A stretch of DNA of 22,284 nucleotides from Lachnospiraceae bacterium UBA7188 (GTDB taxonomy: Bacteria > Bacillota > Clostridia > Lachnospirales > Lachnospiraceae). Position numbers and translations under genes: made by a program. The notes under the pieces were generated by a model, which had not been told where the DNA came from, ran no database searches, and worked only from the letters and a program-made list of their open reading frames with translations. The stretch covers positions 15,266 to 37,549 of the forward strand of contig DKVC01000025.1 in the NCBI GenBank assembly GCA_002490995.1. Reading direction: 5' to 3'. This document shows positions 14,729 to 21,078 of the stretch, piece by piece. Position 1 is the first letter of the stretch, and every line of letters starts with the position of its first letter.

Positions 14729-15907
14729 ATGCTGCTTCAATTTACAATGGAAAACCACAGATCAATCAAAAGCAGTGCCGTGGTCAGCTTTCTGGCCTCC
14801 AGGGATAAGTCTTTGGAAGAATATCTGCTACATCCAGATACAAAGAAGCCCCTGCTGCCTGCTATTGCCATTTACGGTGCGAACGCCGCAGGCAAGAGCA
14901 ATGTGCTTCACGCTATGATGACGATGAAGGATATGGTCATTGGCGATGCGTCAAAGGTGTCCAAGGGGCAGAAGCTGCCATGGGAGCCTTTTAGCGGATA
15001 TAAAGAACCTACTTCCTTTGAGATCGTATTTCTCTATCAGGGTGTGCGGTATGCTTATGGCTTCTCTTTTGATGCAGAAAGCATCCATTCGGAGTATCTC
15101 TATCACTGGCCCAATGGCCGGGAGGCGCTGATTTTTTCCAGAGAAAACGGCGTGTATGAGTTCCGGGAAAATATCAGCGAGCAGATTACCCTCAGCAACC
15201 GTACCCCGGACAACAAGCTCTATTTGGTGTCCTCCAATGACTGGAACCTGCCCCAGACAGAAAGCGCTTTCAAATGGTTCCTGGAAAAGCTGACTTTCCT
15301 GATGGAAGAAGAACCAGACGCATCGGAAACGGTGGCTCAGATCGTCCACGGAGGTGACAGGAAAGCCCGCATCTTGAAGGAACTTCTGATTGCCGACCTG
15401 GGTATCACCGATGTAAGCGTAAAAAACATTTCGTTAAAGATGCCGATTATCACCACTACCCACCGCATTATACACGAGAATGGAAGCACGGAATATTTTC
15501 AGCTTCTGATGGATCAGGAATCTGCAGGCACTCAGCATTTCTTCACCCGCATTGGCGGATGGCTGCAGGCACTGGAAAACGGTGCGCTTCTGGTTGTCGA
15601 TGAAATTGAAGATAGCCTCCACCCTCTTCTGACCAGGCGGCTGATTGAGATGGTGCAGGATCAAAGCATCAATACCAGGGGCACGCAGTTGCTGTTCACG
15701 ACCCATGATGCCATGCTGCTTGACCTGACTCTCTTCCGCCGGGATCAGATTTGGTTTGCAGAAAAGAATGAAAAGACCTGTGCCACCGAGCTGTTTTCAC
15801 TGGCCTCTTTCTCTGCGAGAAAGGGCGAAAATGTACGCAGGGGGTATCTGCAGGGACGCTTTGGTGCCATTCCCTTTATCGGAGGTGACAGCGCATGGCA
15901 AAGATGA
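14729..15907 (+). CDS. RloA/AbiLi-like AAA ATPase (SMC/OLD-type ABC fold)
   Basis: A 392-residue ATPase with an ABC/SMC-like head. It starts with the typical strand MLLQFTMENHRSIK, then Walker A GANAAGKSN (50-58), a signature-like QESAGTQ (263-269), Walker B LLVVDEIEDSLHP (287-299) and the switch histidine in LLFTTHDAML (His326). This layout matches the AAA_15/AAA_21 ATPases found with RloB-type partners, as in AbiL abortive infection and the related RloA-RloB pairs. The following gene begins 13 bases before this one ends and is RloB-like, supporting that reading. In such pairs the ATPase is thought to sense infection and control the partner effector. The gene looks intact. Its base composition appears less GC-rich than the flanking sulfatases, suggesting acquisition. 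The defence role is inferred from gene pairing. Confidence 0.8.
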   Translation: MLLQFTMENHRSIKSSAVVSFLASRDKSLEEYLLHPDTKKPLLPAIAIYGANAAGKSNVLHAMMTMKDMVIGDASKVSKGQKLPWEPFSGYKEPTSFEIVFLYQGVRYAYGFSFDAESIHSEYLYHWPNGREALIFSRENGVYEFRENISEQITLSNRTPDNKLYLVSSNDWNLPQTESAFKWFLEKLTFLMEEEPDASETVAQIVHGGDRKARILKELLIADLGITDVSVKNISLKMPIITTTHRIIHENGSTEYFQLLMDQESAGTQHFFTRIGGWLQALENGALLVVDEIEDSLHPLLTRRLIEMVQDQSINTRGTQLLFTTHDAMLLDLTLFRRDQIWFAEKNEKTCATELFSLASFSARKGENVRRGYLQGRFGAIPFIGGDSAWQR

Positions 15908-16263
15908 GAAAAGAATACAATCCTGACAGACCAGCCCGGCGCAAGCGCAGACCGATCATTTACATTATTTGTGAGGGCAAGGAGACAGAGATTCTTTACT
16001 TCAAGCATTTTCGTTCCCGAAACTGCCTGGTGGATATTATCCCGATCTCATCCAAGCACAAGGCAGCCGAGCATCTGGTGAAACATGCAAAATCTCTCAT
16101 TTCACAGTCGGCCTATTATCCCAAGGACGGCGATCGGCTTTGGTGCGTGCTTGACTGCGATGATAATAAAAATGCGGAATTGATGGCAGCTACTGAATAC
16201 GCGCAGAAGCATGGGCATCAGATTATACTCCAACCCCTATGCTCACCTTCGGCAGATTTGTAA
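15895..16263 (+). pseudogene. RloB/AbiLii-like effector gene, truncated at the 3' end
   Basis: 122 codons from ATG 15895 (GGAGGTGAC 6 bases upstream), overlapping the ATPase gene by 13 bases. The basic N-terminus and IIYIICEGKETEILYFKHF (21-39) match the start of RloB-domain proteins, with Toprim-like acidic residues Glu27, Glu30 and Glu32. VLDCDDN (85-91) supplies the DxD motif. RloB proteins normally run to about 200 residues, with a conserved NPxFELW block after a segment like the HGHQIIL seen here. This frame instead ends PLCSPSADL. The NP appears one frame over (bases CTCCAACCCC near 16231) but is followed by unrelated sequence and a stop, so the C-terminal half is lost by deletion and not only by frameshift. 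Either the operon is dead or the short form retains some role. It may still be expressed. Confidence 0.65.
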
Positions 16264-16281
16264 ACTCTGACGGTCTTGAGT

Positions 16282-16839
16282 CTAATAAAGGGTTCTGCGG
16301 ACAATCTCCAGTACGGCTGCGGGATCATAGTCCTGACGCAGCAGCGCGGACAGCATCAGGGAAAACAGGACATCCGCAAATCTTTCCGCCGTAAACTGCT
16401 CTGTAAACGCATCTGCCCTGATTCCGGCATCCCGCTTTAAGACGGAGCACAGCCCATCCAGAATATGCTGCCAGGTCTGCTGCATTTTCCGCTTTCCATC
16501 GGATTTCTCTTCCTGCATAAAGCCAAGGGCGTGCAGCGTAAAAAAGTCTGGATACTGCCTGCCGCCGTATTCCATCCTCCCATACATCCAGACAATACAG
16601 GCCCGGGTGTCCTGAAACACCGCCCTGTCCTCAGGGAGGCGGAAAATCTCGCCCCAGATGCTTTCTACCGTGGCGCATACCAGCGCGGCCTTGGAATCAA
16701 AATAATTATAAATGGATCCCACCGATACCCCGCAGGCGGCTGCCACAGAGCGGATATTAATTGCAGGCCACCCCTGCTGCTGAATCAGTTTGCGGCTGGT
16801 TTTCAGGATATCCTCTTTTGACGTTACAACTGTATTCAT
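16282..16839 (-). CDS. TetR-family transcriptional regulator
   Basis: A 185-residue regulator. The N-terminal helix-turn-helix is canonical: AINIRSVAAACGVSVGSIYN (26-45) followed by YFDSKAALV. The C-terminal 130 residues form the variable ligand-binding and dimer region. The ATG at 16839 is preceded by GAGGTG 5 bases upstream. A consensus promoter and an inverted repeat TGAAC-TAT-GTTCA lie just before the gene, so autorepression is likely. It is transcribed in the same direction as the upstream sulfatase but is separated by a terminator, so it is its own unit. Its other targets are unknown. The truncated RloB gene converges on it with only 18 bases between. Confidence 0.9.
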   Translation of the reverse strand: MNTVVTSKEDILKTSRKLIQQQGWPAINIRSVAAACGVSVGSIYNYFDSKAALVCATVESIWGEIFRLPEDRAVFQDTRACIVWMYGRMEYGGRQYPDFFTLHALGFMQEEKSDGKRKMQQTWQHILDGLCSVLKRDAGIRADAFTEQFTAERFADVLFSLMLSALLRQDYDPAAVLEIVRRTLY

Positions 16840-16854
16840 CCGATCACCTCAATA

Positions 16855-16867
16855 TGAACTATGTTCA
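16855..16867. promoter_or_regulatory. TetR operator (5-3-5 inverted repeat)
   Basis: TGAAC (16855-16859), TAT, GTTCA (16863-16867): perfect 5-base arms around a 3-base spacer. It touches the -10 box of the tetR promoter and covers the expected transcription start, so a bound repressor would block its own promoter. I did not notice a second copy upstream of other genes in the window. Confidence 0.7.
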
Positions 16868-16895
16868 GTATAATGGGACGCATTTATCCTGTCAA
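16867..16895 (-). promoter_or_regulatory. tetR promoter
   Basis: On the minus strand: -35 TTGACA (16895-16890, perfect), a 17-base spacer, -10 TATACT (16872-16867). The inverted repeat at 16855-16867 overlaps its downstream edge. Confidence 0.8.
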
Positions 16896-16966
16896 GTACT
16901 TTGGCCATACTTTTTTCAAAAAGGCCTTCATTGGTGAAACCGCATGATTCTCCCCTACTCGCCGCG

Positions 16967-17009
16967 CGGCCTGCATACTGCGTCAGCAGTAAAATCCCAT
17001 ATGCAGGCC
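16967..17009. repeat. Nested hairpin element between tetR and the sulfatase terminator
   Basis: GGCCTGCATA (16967-16976) pairs perfectly with TATGCAGGCC (17000-17009). Inside it, ACTGC (16976-16980) pairs with GCAGT (16986-16990), sharing one base with the outer arm. It has no T-run, so it is not a classical terminator. It may be a REP-like palindrome or an RNA structure. Confidence 0.5.
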
Positions 17010-17021
17010 TGTGCATTAAAA

Positions 17022-17046
17022 AAGAGCCGTTAAAAACCCGGCTCTT
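17022..17046 (-). terminator. Rho-independent terminator after the third sulfatase
   Basis: Read on the minus strand, AAGAGCCG and CGGCTCTT form a perfect 8-bp stem (17046-17039 with 17029-17022) around a 9-base loop. It is followed by a run of T residues (TTTTTAA, below 17022). It lies 12 bases past the sulfatase stop and isolates it from tetR. Confidence 0.85.
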
Positions 17047-17057
17047 CTTATCCGCTG

Positions 17058-18530
17058 TCACTGAATAAAGGCTTCCTGCCCTTTCCCGTCCTTTCCCAGC
17101 AGCGCAATCTGCCCGTGCCCGTAAACAACCTGCCTGGTGCCATCCCTGTCCGGATCGGAATACCGGGCAAACCATTGTCCCAGCTGTTCCCGCAGCGCGG
17201 CAATCCTCTCCTGCACCTTAAGATCCTCTGAGGCAGCCAGATTAACCTCCTCATTGGGATCCGCCTTCAAATCGTAAAACTCGTCCTCCCCGCCCAGATA
17301 CCGCCGGATATATTTATACTCCTCCGTGCGTATCATTCTGGCCGGGCCGTATTCGTCATATACCACGATAGCCTTCCCTCCGTCCGGTACCTGTCCCCGG
17401 AAAATTTCCGCAAAGCTGTGTCCGGGACAGTCAGGTTCCGGCGTCTCGCCCACCAGTTCCGCTATGGTGGGAAGCAGGTCGTAATGACTGTAAAGCCCCC
17501 TGGCTATGCTGCCGCCCCGGATGCCTTTGGGATAAGTGATCATCATAGGAACCTTCACAGCGGTATCATACAGATTTAACGGGAAGGTTCCGTTTCCTTT
17601 TCCGAATATGCCATGATGCCCCATGCTCATGCCGTTGTCCGCCGTAAAAATGAAGATGGTGTCCTCCCACAATCCCTCTGCTTTCAGACGGCTGACGATC
17701 TTTCCGATATCGCTGTCCATGGCCGACACTGCGGCATAATATCCCCGAAGCCTGTTCCTGCGCTCTTCCTGGGTATAAGGCGCCCCCCATTTATGATGAG
17801 GCACATTGGGCGTCTCTGTAAAAGAACAGTCTTCATAGAGATCATAGAATTCTCCCGGATGCTGCCCACGCTCCCATGGGGAATGGGGAGCCGTATAATG
17901 CACGCTCAGGTAAAACGGCCTGTCCTTTTCCCTTATGTCCAAAAAATTCAGAGCCTTTTCCGTGATATGATTGGTGATGTAGGTGTCACGCAGCATATCG
18001 AACTGGCCGTCCCTCCATACTACAGGATAGTAATAGTTATCTCCTCCCATGGCAATGGGTTCCCAGTAGGTAAATCCCTTCTGGGGACAGGCTGCGTCCC
18101 CCAGATGCCATTTCCCGGACAGGCCGCAGACATATCCATGCTCCGCCAGCATCTCCGTATAAGTCCGGAAGCCGTCCAGATACCGGATGGCTTTATCGCC
18201 CTTCAGCTGCTCCCTGGACCATGCGTACTCCCAGGAAGCATTGGGATCCGAGTGCTTTTCCCTCAGGGAAGGCGATACCTCCTCATAGTTGATATGCCCC
18301 CTGCTGATCCAGTCCTGCACGCCGTGCTGGGAGGGCATTTTCCCGCTGAGAATCGAAGCCCTTGCCGGGGAGCATACCGGCGAAGTGCAGAAATAATCCG
18401 GGAAGAGCATTCCCTCCCCTGCCAGCCGGTCCAGATTCGGCGTCCGGATCTCCCTGTTTCCGGTGCAGCCCATGGACCAGAAGCCCATATCGTCTGCCAT
18501 AACCATCACAATATTCGGTTTTTTTGTCAT
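17058..18530 (-). CDS. S1-family sulfatase (cysteine type, ADDMG/ADNG class), intracellular
   Basis: 490 residues from the ATG at 18530, chosen because GGAGG lies 8 bases upstream; a TTG at 18545 would place the ribosome site inside the gene. Motifs are PNIVMVMADDMGF (Asp13, Asp14), the active-site signature CSPARASILSG with the predicted formylglycine at Cys53 and Arg57, GKWHLG (139-144), APHSPW (214-219) and TADNGMSMGHHG (296-307). This DD/DNG pattern is that of arylsulfatase-like S1 enzymes. It differs from the TDQ/DHG pattern of the other two intact sulfatases, so a different sulfate position or sugar is likely. It resembles more closely the dead stub at 12874. There is no signal peptide. 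It has its own strong promoter and terminator, and is divergent from the phosphoesterase-propeller gene. Confidence 0.93.
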   Translation of the reverse strand: MTKKPNIVMVMADDMGFWSMGCTGNREIRTPNLDRLAGEGMLFPDYFCTSPVCSPARASILSGKMPSQHGVQDWISRGHINYEEVSPSLREKHSDPNASWEYAWSREQLKGDKAIRYLDGFRTYTEMLAEHGYVCGLSGKWHLGDAACPQKGFTYWEPIAMGGDNYYYPVVWRDGQFDMLRDTYITNHITEKALNFLDIREKDRPFYLSVHYTAPHSPWERGQHPGEFYDLYEDCSFTETPNVPHHKWGAPYTQEERRNRLRGYYAAVSAMDSDIGKIVSRLKAEGLWEDTIFIFTADNGMSMGHHGIFGKGNGTFPLNLYDTAVKVPMMITYPKGIRGGSIARGLYSHYDLLPTIAELVGETPEPDCPGHSFAEIFRGQVPDGGKAIVVYDEYGPARMIRTEEYKYIRRYLGGEDEFYDLKADPNEEVNLAASEDLKVQERIAALREQLGQWFARYSDPDRDGTRQVVYGHGQIALLGKDGKGQEAFIQ

Positions 18531-18560
18531 AACCCGCACCTCCAAAATGTCGTTATGGCA

Positions 18561-18589
18561 AATATAATATAAGGAATGTTATATGTCAA
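18561..18589 (-). promoter_or_regulatory. Promoter of the third sulfatase with a palindromic spacer
   Basis: On the minus strand: -35 TTGACA (18589-18584, perfect), a 17-base spacer, -10 TATATT (18566-18561). ATATAA-N6-TTATAT, an inverted repeat, spans most of the spacer and could be an operator. The 134-base divergent gap also holds, on the plus strand, TTGTAA and TAAAAT boxes 16 bases apart (about 18602-18629) that may serve the phosphoesterase gene. Confidence 0.7.
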
Positions 18590-18664
18590 GCTTTCCCGGG
18601 CTTGTAAAAAATAGGAAATGCTGTAAAATATAAACAAACAGAGGAACGGAGGAATTCAGCTGTA

Positions 18665-20722
18665 ATGGAACTTTACAAGGAAGAAAAAACAAATGCCGAA
18701 GAAAAAACAAAATGTGAGGAAAAGCCAAAACGTTATTGCGGCACGGTATACGACAATGACACGGGAAATCCCATGGCTTCGGTTGCGGTAAGCAACGGCA
18801 GGGACGTTACGCTGACGGACGAAAGAGGACGCTACACCCTGGAATCCTGGCACAAGGCAGGCTTTGTCACCGTCACCATCCCCTCCGGTTACTGGACATC
18901 AAAGTACTACATACCGGTATCCGGCAGGGAAACGGGCTACGATTTTTATCTGGATAAACTGGAGGCAGATCTCACAGACCATACCTTTCTGCAGGTAACG
19001 GACAGCGAAATCGGCGCCGCCGGAGCCGGAGAATGGATTGAAAAGCTGCGCAGGACAGTCCGGGAAATCCGCCCTGCATTTATCGTCCACACCGGCGATA
19101 TCTGCTACATTGACGGCCTGAAAGCCCACATTCATGAAATGAACGATGAAAATATGGGCGTTCCCGTCAGGTATGTCATAGGCAATCATGACTATGTGAA
19201 CTGGGGGGAATACGGCGAGGCGCTGTTTGAGAGCATCTACGGTCCCGTCATGTATTCCTTCGAGGTGGGCCGCATTCATTACATTGTAACACCCATCGTG
19301 TACGGCGACGTGAAAGCAAAATATGACAAAAGCGATGTGACGGCATTTGTGGAAAATGACCTGAAACATGTCTCCCCCGATAAGAAGATCATCATGTTCA
19401 GCCATAATTACTGCGACAGCGACGAAACCGGATTTGTGCTGTCCGACGGTACCACCCGGATTGACCTGAAAAAGCATGGGCTTCTGGCATGTGTCTTCGG
19501 GCACTGGCATTACAATTATCTCAATGAAATCAGCGGCATTTTCAACATCACCACATCGAAGCCGGACGCGGGAGGTATCGACGCTTCCCCTGCCACGGTC
19601 AGAAGCGTTAAGATCCGTGGAAATAGCCTCACGGCCAGCAGCTGCCATTACAACGATTTCAAAGGCGCAAAGCCGCCCCTGGGATACCGATGGAGCGTTT
19701 CCCTGGGCGGCAATATCCTCTACTCTGCCCCCGCCGTCAGGGAGGGCGTGGTATATGCCGGCACGGTTGACGACGGCTGGCCTAAAAACTGTGCCGTGGC
19801 AGCCGTGGACGCGGATACCGGCCGGGTGCTCTGGAAATACAGGACGAAAAATTCGGTGAAAAGCGACATCCGCATTGTCGGCGGAAGGATTGTGGCACAG
19901 GATACGGAAGGCAATGTCTGCTGCCTGGACCCCGGCGGAAAAGAGATATGGACGACAAAGCTGCGGCTTCTGGATCCCAACAATTCAAGCAACCGCATCA
20001 CGGCTGACGAAAAGCATATTTTCTGCGGCGGAATGCAGGAGGCTGCCTGCCTGGACGCCAGGGACGGCAGCATAATTTGGAGCAAAAAGCTCTCCGGGGG
20101 CAATACTTCACCAGCAGGCTTTGTGCTCTGGAAAAACATGCTGTTCGTGGGCGCCCAATGGGATAAGCTATATGCCCTGGACACGGCATCAGGGGAAGTT
20201 CTCTGGACAAACGCCGCAGACCTGCTCCATAATTTTATCATGACCCCCGCCGTTTACAAAGGATACCTGTACACCGGCTCCGGAAACAGGCTGTACAAAA
20301 TCCACGCCTCAACCGGCAAAACCGTAAAATATAAGGAAGCGGAAGGATACATTTTTCAGAGTGCTACTACACCTTATGCGGAAAACGGCATCCTGTATCT
20401 GGGCACCGCCAACAGAGGGGTAACTGCCGTAGATATGGAAAGCCTGGAGATTCTCTGGAACTTTGAGACCGGCAGGAACCTGATTTACACTTCTCCCTAT
20501 GTCAGCGGCGACATTGCCACAGTAGACAGCGCCGTGATTCCAATGGGAGAACATCTGTGCTTCGGCGCATCGGACGGCGGGCTTTATCTGATTGATAAAA
20601 AAGGCAGGCTCCACCAAAAATATGATGTGGGCTCGCCGGTGAACCAGACCCCTGTAGTAGGGGAAGATTTTATCATAACGGCCGATTTCAGTGGGAATCT
20701 TACCAGATATGATACCATGTAA
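18665..20722 (+). CDS. Metallophosphoesterase fused to a PQQ-like beta-propeller
   Basis: A 685-residue three-part protein. Residues 24-96 look like a carboxypeptidase-regulatory-like beta-sandwich (CGTVYDNDTGNPMASVAVSN, then TLTDERGRYTL). Residues 105-330 are a calcineurin-type phosphoesterase: HTGD (142-145), GNHDY (173-177), SHNY (246-249) and GHWH (279-282) are present. The first metal motif, usually D-x-H, reads DSE (113-115), so one metal-binding histidine is replaced. Residues 340-685 are PQQ-type propeller blades, with repeated AxDxxTGxxLW-like segments (VDADTGRVLW, LDTASGEVLW, VDMESLEILW). The first 22 residues are very Lys/Glu-rich and there is no signal peptide or anchor. GGAGG lies 12 bases before the ATG. 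It is divergent from the sulfatase. It may be a sugar-phosphate or cyclic-nucleotide phosphatase, but substrate and location are unknown. Confidence 0.85.
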   Translation: MELYKEEKTNAEEKTKCEEKPKRYCGTVYDNDTGNPMASVAVSNGRDVTLTDERGRYTLESWHKAGFVTVTIPSGYWTSKYYIPVSGRETGYDFYLDKLEADLTDHTFLQVTDSEIGAAGAGEWIEKLRRTVREIRPAFIVHTGDICYIDGLKAHIHEMNDENMGVPVRYVIGNHDYVNWGEYGEALFESIYGPVMYSFEVGRIHYIVTPIVYGDVKAKYDKSDVTAFVENDLKHVSPDKKIIMFSHNYCDSDETGFVLSDGTTRIDLKKHGLLACVFGHWHYNYLNEISGIFNITTSKPDAGGIDASPATVRSVKIRGNSLTASSCHYNDFKGAKPPLGYRWSVSLGGNILYSAPAVREGVVYAGTVDDGWPKNCAVAAVDADTGRVLWKYRTKNSVKSDIRIVGGRIVAQDTEGNVCCLDPGGKEIWTTKLRLLDPNNSSNRITADEKHIFCGGMQEAACLDARDGSIIWSKKLSGGNTSPAGFVLWKNMLFVGAQWDKLYALDTASGEVLWTNAADLLHNFIMTPAVYKGYLYTGSGNRLYKIHASTGKTVKYKEAEGYIFQSATTPYAENGILYLGTANRGVTAVDMESLEILWNFETGRNLIYTSPYVSGDIATVDSAVIPMGEHLCFGASDGGLYLIDKKGRLHQKYDVGSPVNQTPVVGEDFIITADFSGNLTRYDTM

Positions 20723-20752
20723 GCCAATGGCACCACGGCTGTCTGCCTTAAA

Positions 20753-20790
20753 CGGGAGGGGAATTTGTCCTGCAACCCCTCCCGCTTATT
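20753..20790 (+). terminator. Terminator after the phosphoesterase-propeller gene
   Basis: CGGGAGGGG (20753-20761) pairs perfectly with CCCCTCCCG (20776-20784), a 9-bp GC-rich stem with a 14-base loop, then CTTATTT. The strong stem compensates for a short T-run. Confidence 0.75.
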
Positions 20791-21078
20791 TGCAGGCATT
20801 TCCATACTTCCGCATAACCGCCCTACATTCCTCCCAGTTCAGCATGAAGGTATAATAAGTGAAATGAGTATTCGACTTTTTTCAATCCGATACCCCCAAT
20901 TCCGCTTCCAGCTCGTCAGCAGATATGGTTCCTTCTTCCCGAACGGAAATCTCTGTTAACCTTTCCTATGCCAGTTTCTTATGCTTCCCCTTCCTGTCTT
21001 TTCGCAGACAGCACGAATTCAGAAGCAAAGCCCACCTTGCATCTCTATAATGGGATTACGGAAAGGAGAGGTGTAACG
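20791..21078. other. Intergenic region before the MATE gene; only a -10 box and ribosome site seen
   Basis: No gene could be supported here. A perfect TATAAT lies at 21046-21051 with no convincing -35 at 16-18 bases. A strong ribosome binding site (AAGGAGAGGTG, 21063-21073) precedes the MATE start. On the minus strand, 20882-20965 is a 27-codon open piece (ending ADELEAELGVSD) with no start codon. It could be a gene relic, but this is too short to claim. Confidence 0.5.

Noticed and set aside
17613..18572. Plus-strand open frame of 319 codons
   Set aside because: It is antisense to the third sulfatase, has no recognisable domain, and overlaps that gene's promoter.
18899..19648. Minus-strand open frame of 249 codons
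   Set aside because: It is antisense to the phosphoesterase domain, with no motif of its own.
20882..20965. Minus-strand 27-codon piece ending ADELEAELGVSD
   Set aside because: It looks protein-like but has no start codon or ribosome site and is too short to assign.
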